DNA of 61,991 nt from an uncultured Phascolarctobacterium sp. (GTDB lineage: Bacteria; Bacillota; Negativicutes; Acidaminococcales; Acidaminococcaceae), in assembly GCA_937901335.1 (NCBI GenBank), contig CALCHC010000113.1, positions 1-61,991 of the forward strand, given 5' to 3'. The position numbers were made by a program, and so were the translations under genes. This document shows positions 52,768 to 61,523 of this stretch, one piece after another (position 1 is the first letter of the stretch; each line of letters starts with the position of its first letter). The notes beneath the pieces are model-generated. The model searched no databases, was not told where the DNA came from, and worked only from the letters and a program-made list of their open reading frames with translations.

Positions 52768-53778
52768 TCAATCATTCAAAATGCCAATCTTTTTAGCACC
52801 GATAGCCACAGCCGTCATAATTACAGCAATAATCAACGCTGCATATACGCCATCCATCTCAGCCCAAAGCACTGCACCAATACAAAGCACCGCAGTAATA
52901 CCGTACATAAAGAGTACAGTTTCTTTATGGCTCATACCGGTAGCCAAAAGACGATGGTGTAAATGACCTTTGTCCGGTTGGAAGATAGGCCTACCATTTA
53001 CATAGCGACGCATAATTGCAAAAGCAGTATCCAAAATAGGCAAGCCTAAGGCAATAGCAGGAACAATAAGCGCAATAGTAGCAGCAGTTTTTACTGCACC
53101 GTAAACACTAATCGCCGCCAAAATATAGCCAATGAACATACTACCCGTGTCACCCATAAAGATAGTTGCAGGATTAAAGTTATAACGAATAAAACCAATG
53201 ATGGCACCAGCTAAAGCAGCAGTCAACACTGCAACGTGGAAGTAACCCATTTGAATTGCCACCAAAATTACGGTTAAAGAAGCAATAGCGCTTACACCTG
53301 CAGCCAAACCGTCCAAGCCATCAATTAAGTTCACTACATTTATAAAGCTTATCACCCAAAAAATAGTAAATGGAATGGACAGCATATCCAAATAGAAATA
53401 ACCACCTAAAGGATTATTTACCCATTCGATACGAATATCAAAGGCTACTAAAATACCTGCGGCAACAATTTGACCAAGCAATTTCACTTTAGCAGGCAAT
53501 TGGTATACATCATCCGCCACGCCTAAAGCTACAATCACCGTGCCACCTAAGAGTATACCGAAAATATCCCAGCTCATTTCCATACCGGCAACCACAGCAA
53601 TCATAAAAGCTATATAAATAGCCAAACCGCCTAAACGAGGCATTATTCTTTTATGAACCTTACGATTGTCGGGCTTATCAACAGCACCAATTTTAAAGGC
53701 TAACTTTTTTATATATGGAGTTAATACGAAGCTTACAAACATTGCAAGCATAAAGGGAAACCCATAAACGCTAAGCAT
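52768..53778 (-). CDS. WecA/TagO-type undecaprenyl-phosphate GlcNAc-1-phosphate transferase
   Basis: 336 aa, about ten membrane helices, with 'LGGLAIY' near 50, 'NLIDGLDGLAAG' (the Asp-rich metal site) and 'FMGDTGSMFIG'. It loads a sugar phosphate on undecaprenyl phosphate, starting O-antigen or wall-polymer synthesis. Adjacent to the 2-epimerase gene, which suggests the polymer contains ManNAc-derived sugars. Confidence 0.9.
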   Translation of the reverse strand: MLSVYGFPFMLAMFVSFVLTPYIKKLAFKIGAVDKPDNRKVHKRIMPRLGGLAIYIAFMIAVVAGMEMSWDIFGILLGGTVIVALGVADDVYQLPAKVKLLGQIVAAGILVAFDIRIEWVNNPLGGYFYLDMLSIPFTIFWVISFINVVNLIDGLDGLAAGVSAIASLTVILVAIQMGYFHVAVLTAALAGAIIGFIRYNFNPATIFMGDTGSMFIGYILAAISVYGAVKTAATIALIVPAIALGLPILDTAFAIMRRYVNGRPIFQPDKGHLHHRLLATGMSHKETVLFMYGITAVLCIGAVLWAEMDGVYAALIIAVIMTAVAIGAKKIGILND

Positions 53779-53787
53779 TCTTACCTC

Positions 53788-54240
53788 TTACTTTTCAGGG
53801 TTATGTATTTCAATCTTGATACCGCTAGCTTGCATCATATCTTCTGCTAATTTATCAGGATAGGGATTAGCATACACAATGCGTTCAATACCAGCGTTAA
53901 TCAAAATTTTAGTGCAAACAACGCAAGGTTGATGAGTGCAGTACACAGTGCCACCATTTACGGAAACACCGTGATACGCAGCTTGCACTACTGCATTTTG
54001 CTCTGCGTGAATACCGCGGCACAATTCGTGCATTTTACCGGAAGGTACATTAAGTTGTTCACGCAAGCAACCAGTTACCTCGCAGTGAGGCAAATTTTTC
54101 GGAGTACCATTGTAGCCGGTAGCTACAATTTGTTTATTTTTGACGATTACTGCGCCAACACTACGACGCAAGCAAGTGGAACGTTTGCTCACAACTTGAG
54201 CAATCTCCATAAAATAATCATCCCAATTAGGTCTATCCAT
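53788..54240 (-). CDS. dCMP deaminase (ComEB-type)
   Basis: 150 aa from the ATG at 54240 (AAGGAG 8 bases upstream). Zinc motifs HAEQNAVVQA and CVVCTKIL match the deoxycytidylate deaminase family, with extra Cys residues near 'CEVTGCLRE' that bind a second zinc. It supplies dUMP for thymidylate synthesis. Confidence 0.93.
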   Translation of the reverse strand: MDRPNWDDYFMEIAQVVSKRSTCLRRSVGAVIVKNKQIVATGYNGTPKNLPHCEVTGCLREQLNVPSGKMHELCRGIHAEQNAVVQAAYHGVSVNGGTVYCTHQPCVVCTKILINAGIERIVYANPYPDKLAEDMMQASGIKIEIHNPEK

Positions 54241-54265
54241 AGGAATCACTCCTTATTTCAAGCTA

Positions 54266-54811
54266 TTATTTAGCTTCGGGATATTTGGCACGTTCGCCAC
54301 CAATCAGAGGCGGACGAACACGAGCAGCAGTCAGCACTGCTTCGCCAATAAATTTATGTTGCAAACGTACGGGTACAACCACACGTTTCAAATGCATACC
54401 AATAAGAGTTTGGCCAATGTCCAAACCCATATGAGCAGTTATTTTTTCTACAACTACAGGTTCTGCAAAATTTTCATAAGCAGCAGTTCCCATAGCACCG
54501 CCAGCTTTCGGCATAGGACGCACGGTAACTTCATCAAAACCGTAGCGTTCCATAGCAGCAGCTTCCACTACCAACGCTCTGTTCAAATGCTCGCAGCATT
54601 GCACTGCAAGGAACAAATTATGTTTGTCAGTTACTGCTTTCAATGCTTTGAACATTGCTACCGCAGCTTCGCTGCTTCCACCGGTACCAATCTTGTTACC
54701 GATAACCTCACTGGTACTGCAACCCACAACAAAGATTTGTCCGGGCTTAGCTTTTGCAACAGTAATAAGTTCTTCTGCAGCTTCTACTAATTGTTTAGTG
54801 ATTGCTTCCAT
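54266..54811 (-). CDS. YwlG/TIGR01440 family protein of unknown function
   Basis: 181 aa, matching the conserved family of B. subtilis YwlG: 'IFVVGCSTSEVIGNKIG' near 26 and a central 'VQCCEHLNRALVVE'. The biochemical role is unknown. It lies between rpiB and the dCMP deaminase, and in Bacillus likewise follows rpiB (ywlF). Spacing to rpiB is one base. Confidence 0.9.
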   Translation of the reverse strand: MEAITKQLVEAAEELITVAKAKPGQIFVVGCSTSEVIGNKIGTGGSSEAAVAMFKALKAVTDKHNLFLAVQCCEHLNRALVVEAAAMERYGFDEVTVRPMPKAGGAMGTAAYENFAEPVVVEKITAHMGLDIGQTLIGMHLKRVVVPVRLQHKFIGEAVLTAARVRPPLIGGERAKYPEAK

Positions 54812-54812
54812 C

Positions 54813-55265
54813 TTATTCGCAATCCTTTTCCAATTCCATAACTTTTTCTACACGACGAGTATGACGGCCACCTTCAAATTCAGTGCCAATCCACGCATCA
54901 ACAATCATTTCTGCCAAGCCTACGCCAATAACGCGCTCACCCATGCACAAAACATTGGAATCATTGTGTTGACGAGTAGCTTTTGCGGAGAATACGTCAC
55001 CGCAAAGTGCAGCACGAATGCCTTTGCATTTATTAGCAGCGATGGAAATACCAATACCGGTACCGCAAATCAAGATGCCACGATCAGCACCGGATGCACC
55101 GGAAGTAATGTCTTTGCAAACTTTAGCAGCATAATCAGGGTAATCGCAGGAATCTTCGGTATAAGTACCGTGATCTACAACTTCAATGCCTTTACCAATC
55201 AAGTATTTTTTGATGTGCTCTTTCAGATGGATACCACCGTGGTCACAACCCATTGCAATTTTCAT
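54813..55265 (-). CDS. rpiB: Ribose 5-phosphate isomerase B
   Basis: 150 aa with 'GCDHGGIHLK' near the start and 'CGTGIGISIAANK' (active-site Cys near 67). It interconverts ribose 5-phosphate and ribulose 5-phosphate, the KdsD substrate. GAGGAGG precedes the ATG. A 139-base AT-rich gap before the upstream gene contains only a weak promoter-like pair, and no terminator was recognised in it. Confidence 0.95.
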   Translation of the reverse strand: MKIAMGCDHGGIHLKEHIKKYLIGKGIEVVDHGTYTEDSCDYPDYAAKVCKDITSGASGADRGILICGTGIGISIAANKCKGIRAALCGDVFSAKATRQHNDSNVLCMGERVIGVGLAEMIVDAWIGTEFEGGRHTRRVEKVMELEKDCE

Positions 55266-55404
55266 AATGTCGTCCTCCTCGCTAGTTAAATTATCTTATT
55301 ACATTTTAAGAAAATCATGTCTAAACCAATTTAATGCTTATCTTGTTGTTACTTAAAACAAGTAAACGTAAATGCGCAACTATAAATTACGAGCTTACAA
55401 TTAT

Positions 55405-56532
55405 TTATTTTAACATAAACGCAGGGATTTCTCCATTTTTTAAGCGAAGTTCCCCATCGATGATACTTACAATTTGATACCCCGCCGCTTTGCGCATACG
55501 GTTCATAACTGCAAGACCGATGCCATTTTCACCAACACCTTCTGCCAAAATTACATCAGGCATGGTGCGGTCAAAGTCACGGAGCAAGTAAAATAAGTTC
55601 GCCGCCAATTCTTCAAGGCTTTCTCCCCAAGGAGTAAGCAGTAAGTTTTTAGAAGCAGCGTCAGCTTTTGCTAAAACGTTTTCGTTAGCACGCAAAGCTT
55701 CTGCCGTTGCACTACTGCACAGCACACCCACACGCTTGCCTTCTTCTAAAGCATTAGCTACAAATTGTGCAAGCTTACCAGACGCTTCACCCTCAAGCAA
55801 GTACATTGCAGATTGAGGTGCATAATGACGATACTTCATACCGGGAGCTTTAGGTTTATAGCCTGCGTCTCCTTGAAGTGCAGGATCAATATCTACCTCG
55901 CCCAAAACTTCCATCAACATTTCGTAAGTGATGCCACCCGGACGAAGAATTACAGGTACAGGTTCAGTAGTATCGACAACGGTAGATTCCAAACCTATTC
56001 CACAATTACCACCGTCAAGAACAGCAGCAACTTTTCCTTGCATATCTTCCCATACATCTTGGGCATTGGTAGGACTAGGTCTACCGCTGATGTTTGCAGA
56101 AGGTGCTGCCACAGGACAACCACAAGCTTTAATTAATTCTTGGGCATATTGGTTGGCAGGAAAGCGCACCGCAACCGTAGCAAGACCTGCACTTACAGCG
56201 TCGGGTACGATTTCAGATTTATCAACAACTAAAGTCAAAGGACCAGGCCAAAAGGCTTCCATTAAGGCTTTAGCATTTTCATTCAAACCAGTTGTCAAAG
56301 GTTCAATATCTTTCACATCTGCAATGTGCAAGATTAAAGGGTTATCGTTAGGTCGACCTTTAGCAGCAAATATTTTTGCCACCGCTTCGCTATTCAAACC
56401 GTTAGCACCTAAACCGTACACAGTTTCTGTAGGAAAAGCAACTACTTCGCCAGCTTGGATAAGAGCAGCAGCTTTTTGCATCACTTCTGCATCTTGCTCG
56501 TTATTTTGCAATTTCCAAAAGTAAGTCTGCAT
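55405..56532 (-). CDS. Threonylcarbamoyl-AMP synthase, Sua5 type
   Basis: About 375 aa from the ATG at 56532 (GGAGGG 8 bases upstream; 56556 is unsupported). The N-terminal YrdC domain has 'FPTETVYGLGA' and 'KGRPNDNPLILHI', followed by a linker with 'PGMKYRHYAP' and the C-terminal Sua5 domain. It makes the intermediate for the t6A modification of tRNA. The gene begins inside the 3' end of prmC. Confidence 0.95.
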   Translation of the reverse strand: MQTYFWKLQNNEQDAEVMQKAAALIQAGEVVAFPTETVYGLGANGLNSEAVAKIFAAKGRPNDNPLILHIADVKDIEPLTTGLNENAKALMEAFWPGPLTLVVDKSEIVPDAVSAGLATVAVRFPANQYAQELIKACGCPVAAPSANISGRPSPTNAQDVWEDMQGKVAAVLDGGNCGIGLESTVVDTTEPVPVILRPGGITYEMLMEVLGEVDIDPALQGDAGYKPKAPGMKYRHYAPQSAMYLLEGEASGKLAQFVANALEEGKRVGVLCSSATAEALRANENVLAKADAASKNLLLTPWGESLEELAANLFYLLRDFDRTMPDVILAEGVGENGIGLAVMNRMRKAAGYQIVSIIDGELRLKNGEIPAFMLK

Positions 56533-57406
56533 ACTTGCCACCCTCCTTCGCTGCAAATACCATTCTTTCTATACCAGCATAATCCTTGCGAATTGCCACT
56601 GCACCAAAGCCTGCAGCTTTGCACATTTCGGCAACAGCTTCGCCTTGGTAAATGCCAATTTCAAAAGCTAAAAGACCATCTTCAACCATGTGAAGAGGTG
56701 CTTCCTTAGTAATGCGTCTATAAAAATCTAAACCATCTTCACCGCCATCAAGAGCACCAATAGGTTCATTTTGTACATCCTTCGCCAGGCCTGCAATATC
56801 AGCAGCAGGAATATAAGGCGGATTGGAAACGATGATATCAAACTTTTTATCCAAAGGTAACGCGCTATAAACATCACTACGCAAAAAGCCTGCGCGTTCT
56901 GCAACGCCAATAGCAACTGCGTTTTCCTTAGCAACAGTCAACGCCCCTACGGAAATATCTACACCTACACCTTTAGCTTGTGGCAAATAATCCAAAAGAG
57001 AAACAATGATAGCACCACTGCCAGTACCGATATCAAGAATCTTTACGTCGCCGCCAACAGCTTCTGCCGCCATAACGATACTTTCTACTAAAAGTTCAGT
57101 TTCAGGACGTGGTACGAGAGTATCAGGAGTAACCTTGAACATATTACGCATGAAAGCTTTCTCACCCAAGATATACGCCAAAGGTTCGTGGTTAGCACGA
57201 CGCACTACGTATTGTTTAAATTGTGCAAGCTCAGTTTCAGACAAAGGTCTTTCAAAATCCACATAAAGAGTGATTCGCTCGCACTTTAAAACAGCACAAA
57301 GCAGCACCTCAGCATCAAGGCGTGGATTTTCCACGCCCTTATCTGTGAAGTACTGCTTTGTCCAATTTAATATTTTCATTATTGTCCAAACAGGTTTAGT
57401 TTCCAT
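56501..57406 (-). CDS. prmC: Peptide chain release factor N5-glutamine methyltransferase
   Basis: 301 aa. The class I methyltransferase motif 'ILDIGTGSGAI' (near 119) and the substrate motif NPPYIPA (near 191) identify PrmC, which methylates the Gln of the GGQ motif in release factors. Its start overlaps the prfA stop by one base (TAATG) with AGGTG before it. The order prfA-prmC is widespread. Confidence 0.96.
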   Translation of the reverse strand: METKPVWTIMKILNWTKQYFTDKGVENPRLDAEVLLCAVLKCERITLYVDFERPLSETELAQFKQYVVRRANHEPLAYILGEKAFMRNMFKVTPDTLVPRPETELLVESIVMAAEAVGGDVKILDIGTGSGAIIVSLLDYLPQAKGVGVDISVGALTVAKENAVAIGVAERAGFLRSDVYSALPLDKKFDIIVSNPPYIPAADIAGLAKDVQNEPIGALDGGEDGLDFYRRITKEAPLHMVEDGLLAFEIGIYQGEAVAEMCKAAGFGAVAIRKDYAGIERMVFAAKEGGKYADLLLEIAK

Positions 57407-58473
57407 TATTTCACCTGACGTAATTGTTCACTTTGTTTTGCGGTAATCAGTGCATCCATCAGCTCGTCCATATCACCGTTAACAATTGCTTCCAGTTTGT
57501 GGAGAGTTAAGCCAATGCGATGGTCAGTTACACGACCTTGAGGATAGTTGTAAGTTCTAATGCGTTCACTGCGGTCACCGGTGCCAACTTGGCTCTTACG
57601 GTCTTCAGCAGTTGCCGCACGTTGTTTTTCTTGTTCCACTTCCAAAATGCGGGCACGCAATACGCGCATACATTTTTCGCGGTTTTTGATTTGAGATTTT
57701 TCGTCTTGGCATTGTGCCACGATACCAGTCGGTAAGTGGGTAATGCGAACTGCGGATTCAGTTTTGTTAACGTACTGACCGCCTGCACCACCTGCACGAT
57801 AAGTATCAATACGCAAATCTGCAGGATTGATTTCTACGTCTACTTCTTCAGCTTCCGGCAAAACTGCTACGGTAACGGTGGAAGTATGCACGCGACCTTG
57901 GGATTCAGTTTCAGGAACGCGTTGTACGCGATGTACACCACTTTCAAATTTCATACGGCTAAATACGCTGTCACCATTTACTTGGAACACAACTTCTTTG
58001 AAACCGCCAAGTTCAGTGGGATTGGAGTCAAGAATTTCTACACGCCAGCCACGAGTTTCTGCATAACGCAGGTACATTCTAAAGAGTACGCCTGCGAAAA
58101 GTGCAGCTTCGTCACCGCCTGCACCACCACGAATTTCTACGATAACGTTTTTATCATCGTTGGGATCAGAAGGTAACAACAAAATGGTTAAGCGTTCTTC
58201 GTAAGCAGCAATTTGCGGTTTAAGCTCTTTCAGCTCTTCCTTCGCCATTTCTGCAAGTTCTTCATCGTCACCTGCAAAAAGAATTTCTTCTGCTTCGTCT
58301 TTAGCACGTACCATTTCACGATATTCACGGAAAACAGTTACGATGTCAGTAAGCTTAGCATGAGCTTTAGTGCATTTTTGCCATTCAGTTTGGTTGGCAA
58401 TAACATCAGGGTCACTGATGCGTGCTTCCAAATCTAAATATTTATCTTCAATTGCTTGTAATTTATCAATCAT
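57406..58473 (-). CDS. prfA: Peptide chain release factor 1
   Basis: 355 aa, with the GGQ motif in 'GAGGQYVNKTESAVR' (near 230) and the RF1 region 'RIRTYNYPQGRVTDHR'. It ends translation at UAA and UAG. The start overlaps the yqhQ stop by 8 bases. Confidence 0.97.
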   Translation of the reverse strand: MIDKLQAIEDKYLDLEARISDPDVIANQTEWQKCTKAHAKLTDIVTVFREYREMVRAKDEAEEILFAGDDEELAEMAKEELKELKPQIAAYEERLTILLLPSDPNDDKNVIVEIRGGAGGDEAALFAGVLFRMYLRYAETRGWRVEILDSNPTELGGFKEVVFQVNGDSVFSRMKFESGVHRVQRVPETESQGRVHTSTVTVAVLPEAEEVDVEINPADLRIDTYRAGGAGGQYVNKTESAVRITHLPTGIVAQCQDEKSQIKNREKCMRVLRARILEVEQEKQRAATAEDRKSQVGTGDRSERIRTYNYPQGRVTDHRIGLTLHKLEAIVNGDMDELMDALITAKQSEQLRQVK

Positions 58474-59431
58474 TGGTAATATTCTCCTGCAATTTGTTTT
58501 CTTCGGGAGTTTCGTTCAATTCAGTTTCAGAAGCTACTTCCTCAACTTTAGTTTCTTCTGCATATTCGGGCAGCACTGCTTTCAAAGAAGCAATGGCAAC
58601 CTCGATTTGAGAATCATCCGGTTGACGGGTAGTAAGCTTTTGCAAAGCCAAGCCCGGCATAATTGCGCAATGAACAACAGGGTTATCACAATGTGCGCCT
58701 GCAAAACGAATAATCTCATAGCTGATACCTGCGATTACAGGCATCAAGATTACACGGGAAGCAATGCGTTCTATCAAATTAGGCCAACCTAAGAAAGTAA
58801 AGACGAACATACTAATCATCATTACAATCATCAAAAAGTTGGTACCGCAACGAGGATGTAAGGTGGTAAAGTTCCTTACATTATCTACCTCTAAGGGCAA
58901 GCCTGCTTCGTAGCAATAAATGGTTTTATGTTCCGCACCGTGGTATTGGAACACTCTTTGAATGTCTTCCATAGCAGAAATGGAAGCTATATAGATTAAG
59001 AAAATCATCATACGCATAACGCCTTCTGCCAAGTTAAGCAACATTGGGTCGTTAGTTAAGGTATGGAGGAAGCGCATGGACCAAGTAGGAAGTACAATGA
59101 ACAAGCCTATTGCCAACAAAACAGAGGTAGCAATGGTCATTGCCATCTCCTTGCTATCAAGTTGTTCATCTTCTTCACCGGACATTTGCGCAGAATAAGC
59201 AAGTGCCTTCATACCATCGTGTAATGATTCAAATAATGCAACAACGCCGCGCAGCAGCGGTTTTTTCAAAATCGGATATTTGTCACGGATGCTGTTAACG
59301 TCTTTTACGTCTACAACAATATTGCCATCAGGCTGACGAACGGCTACGGCAACTTTATCTTTGCCGCGCATCATTACGCCTTCTATAACGGCTTGTCCGC
59401 CTACACTCATTTTCTCTTTGGTTTCACTCAT
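58466..59431 (-). CDS. YqhQ/DUF1385 family membrane protein
   Basis: 321 aa beginning with 'VGGQAVIEGVMMRGKD', the family hallmark, followed by about four membrane segments and 'YHGAEHKTIYCYE' with conserved His/Glu. Ends in an acidic tail. Function unknown, though the family is conserved in Firmicutes and often sits beside prfA. An alternative start at the second Met (8 codons in) is possible, since the first has only a weak ribosome site. Confidence 0.88.
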   Translation of the reverse strand: MSETKEKMSVGGQAVIEGVMMRGKDKVAVAVRQPDGNIVVDVKDVNSIRDKYPILKKPLLRGVVALFESLHDGMKALAYSAQMSGEEDEQLDSKEMAMTIATSVLLAIGLFIVLPTWSMRFLHTLTNDPMLLNLAEGVMRMMIFLIYIASISAMEDIQRVFQYHGAEHKTIYCYEAGLPLEVDNVRNFTTLHPRCGTNFLMIVMMISMFVFTFLGWPNLIERIASRVILMPVIAGISYEIIRFAGAHCDNPVVHCAIMPGLALQKLTTRQPDDSQIEVAIASLKAVLPEYAEETKVEEVASETELNETPEENKLQENITND

Positions 59432-59456
59432 AATATTTTACCCTAAATACAAATAT

Positions 59457-59485
59457 AGCAGAGCTTCCTTAACGTAAGCTCTGCT
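59457..59485 (-). terminator. Hairpin after rpmE
   Basis: A perfect 10-bp stem (59457-59466 with 59476-59485) with a 9-base loop, 14 bases after the rpmE stop. It is followed on the minus strand by ATATTTG, so it may terminate only part of the transcripts and let some continue into yqhQ. Confidence 0.65.
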
Positions 59486-59498
59486 GTAATTTGTTGAA

Positions 59499-59702
59499 TT
59501 ATTTGCCAGTGTTGTAGCGTCTGTTGAATTTTTCGATACGGCCGCGAGCAGCAGCTTGGCGTTGGTGGCCGGTGAAGAACGGATGGCATTTGGAGCAAAC
59601 GTCAACGCGCAATTCCGGTTTTACGCTACCAGTCATGAAAGTAGCACCGCAAGCGCAGGTAGCTTTAACTTCATTGTATTTCGGTTGGATTTTTTCTTGC
59701 AT
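59499..59702 (-). CDS. rpmE: 50S ribosomal protein L31
   Basis: About 67 aa. The CxC (CACG, near 16-18) and CSKC pairs show the zinc-binding form of L31. The frame opens with GTG at 59717, but GAGGTG lies 7 bases before the ATG at 59702, which matches the family start. Followed by a stable hairpin. Confidence 0.96.
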   Translation of the reverse strand: MQEKIQPKYNEVKATCACGATFMTGSVKPELRVDVCSKCHPFFTGHQRQAAARGRIEKFNRRYNTGK

Positions 59703-59761
59703 TCTAGTACACCTCACTTCGTATTAAAATGTGTATGTTTAGTCGATATTAACGCTAAATA

Positions 59762-59790
59762 ATTGTATCACAAGGTAAGCGGATAAGCAA
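59762..59790 (-). promoter_or_regulatory. rpmE promoter
   Basis: Minus-strand TTGCTT (59785-59790), 17-base spacer, TACAAT (59762-59767), with TGA before the -10. About 60 bases before the ATG. Confidence 0.65.
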
Positions 59791-59844
59791 GCTATTTTTC
59801 CCATAAAGTGAATTATTTTCAAATAGCCAAAACTTAGACTACAT

Positions 59845-60912
59845 CTACCTTTCGATGATGCCACCACCTACTACATATTGTCCATCATAGAACACTACTG
59901 CCTGTCCCGGAGTGATGGCACGTTGAGGTTCGTCAAAAATTACATGCACCAAACCATCTTCCGCAGGCTCAATAGTAGCAGGAACATCCTTCATTCTATA
60001 ACGGGCTTTAGCAGTTACACGCATAGGTTCAGTAAGTTTATCTACAGTTATAAAATTCACGTTGCTAGCCCACAGTTCTTTACTGAAGAGCGCATCGTTA
60101 GGACCAAGCACAACAGTATTAGTCGCCATATCCTTGCTGATAACGTACAGAGGATATTCGTAAGAAACGCCTAAACCTTTTCGTTGACCAATGGTGTAGT
60201 GAAGCTGTCCTTTATGCTTGCCCAAAACAGTTCCGTTCATATGCACGAAATTGCCTTGCTTGCTCTTTACTCCAAGACGAGCGATAACTGCAGCGTAATC
60301 TCCGTCAGGCACAAAGCAAATATCTTGGCTATCAGATTTATGAGCCACTGCCAAGCCTGCTTCGTCTGCTTTAGCACGAATCTCAGCCTTAGTAAGCTCC
60401 GCCAAAGGAAGAACAGTGTGCGCCAATTGGTCTTGAGTCATATTAAAGAGCATATAGCTTTGGTCTTTGGAAGCATCATCACCGCGAGCGAGCAGCCAAC
60501 GGTCTTTTTCTGCACTGTATTCAATGCGAGCGTAATGCCCCGTCGCCAAATATTCGCAACCTAATTCACGAGCCGCCTCGAACAACTTGCCAAACTTAAT
60601 ATGCTTGTTACAGTCCACGCAAGGGTTCGGTGTACGCCCGCACTTATATTCATTTACAAAATGGTTGATAACGCATTTTTTGAAGCAGCTGCTAAAATCA
60701 AGAACGTGGTGTTCAATGCCAAGCTTTTCTGCCACAGCCTTAGCATCTTCCACATCTTGTTTAGGAGCGTCAGGCTCTTTAATGCCCACATCTTTATTAC
60801 CAAACATTTTTACTGTAGCGCCTACAACTTCATAGCCTTGTTCTTGCAATAAAATTGCTGCAGCACTACTATCAACGCCGCCACTCATGGCAGCTAAAAT
60901 TTTCTTTTTCAT
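59845..60912 (-). CDS. mnmA: tRNA-specific 2-thiouridylase
   Basis: 355 aa with the ATP-pyrophosphatase loop SGGVDSSA (10-17), the catalytic Cys pair in TPNPCVDCN (near 100) and SQDICFV (near 200), and 'IGQRKGLGV'. MnmA thiolates U34 of tRNA-Lys, -Glu and -Gln. It follows an HD-domain gene by 6 bases. Confidence 0.96.
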   Translation of the reverse strand: MKKKILAAMSGGVDSSAAAILLQEQGYEVVGATVKMFGNKDVGIKEPDAPKQDVEDAKAVAEKLGIEHHVLDFSSCFKKCVINHFVNEYKCGRTPNPCVDCNKHIKFGKLFEAARELGCEYLATGHYARIEYSAEKDRWLLARGDDASKDQSYMLFNMTQDQLAHTVLPLAELTKAEIRAKADEAGLAVAHKSDSQDICFVPDGDYAAVIARLGVKSKQGNFVHMNGTVLGKHKGQLHYTIGQRKGLGVSYEYPLYVISKDMATNTVVLGPNDALFSKELWASNVNFITVDKLTEPMRVTAKARYRMKDVPATIEPAEDGLVHVIFDEPQRAITPGQAVVFYDGQYVVGGGIIER

Positions 60913-60918
60913 TTTCTT

Positions 60919-61503
60919 TTACCCAAGTTCTGCGCAAGCTGCATTGATAGCTTCTTCATCCACACGCATAGCGAGAATGGTTTTATCGATAAGCTCATCA
61001 ACGCTCCAGCCAAGACGTTCTGCACCAAGGGTGATTACATCGCGGCTGCAACCTGCAGCAAATTTTTTATCTTTAAATTTCTTTTTCACAGATTTAAGTT
61101 CCAAATCCATTACGCTTTTGGACGGACGCATAATTGCAACCGCACCAATAAGACCAGTTAATTCGTCAATAGCAAAAAGTACTTTTTCCATTTGATGTTC
61201 AGGTTCAATATCGTTTTGTGCCAAACCGTAGCCATGGCTAGCAGTTGCACGAATCAAACGTTCTTCCAAACCTTTCTCACGCATGATTTCTTGGGATTTA
61301 ATGCAGTGCTCGGTAGGATAAATTTCAAAATCCAAATCGTGGAGCAAACCTACTTGTGCCCAGAAATCAGCTTCTTCACCATAGCCAAGTTCGTTAGCAA
61401 AATAACGCATAACACCTTCTACAGTCAAAGCATGACGCAGATGGAAAGCCTCTTTATTATATTCAGTCAACAGCTGCCAAGCAGCTTCACGAGTCAAAGT
61501 CAT
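60919..61503 (-). CDS. HD-domain hydrolase
   Basis: About 194 aa from the ATG at 61503 (GGGAGGA 7 bases upstream). An HD/HDIG phosphohydrolase fold with 'HLRHALTVEG' near 20, LLHDLDFE near 53 and 'ATASHGYG' near 88, the metal-ligand set. Relatives act on nucleotides or unknown phosphoesters. Substrate unknown. Confidence 0.8.
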   Translation of the reverse strand: MTLTREAAWQLLTEYNKEAFHLRHALTVEGVMRYFANELGYGEEADFWAQVGLLHDLDFEIYPTEHCIKSQEIMREKGLEERLIRATASHGYGLAQNDIEPEHQMEKVLFAIDELTGLIGAVAIMRPSKSVMDLELKSVKKKFKDKKFAAGCSRDVITLGAERLGWSVDELIDKTILAMRVDEEAINAACAELG

Positions 61504-61523
61504 CACAAAATCCTCCCATTAAA

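Noticed and set aside
55342..55362. Small inverted repeat CTTGTT/AACAAG in the gap between the Sua5 and rpiB genes
   Set aside because: Six pairs with no T run and no clear relation to a promoter; expected by chance in AT-rich sequence.
59791..59827. Inverted repeat GCTATTT/AAATAGC as an mnmA terminator
   Set aside because: Only 7 bp with a loop over 20 bases, AT-rich and without a T run; too weak to call.
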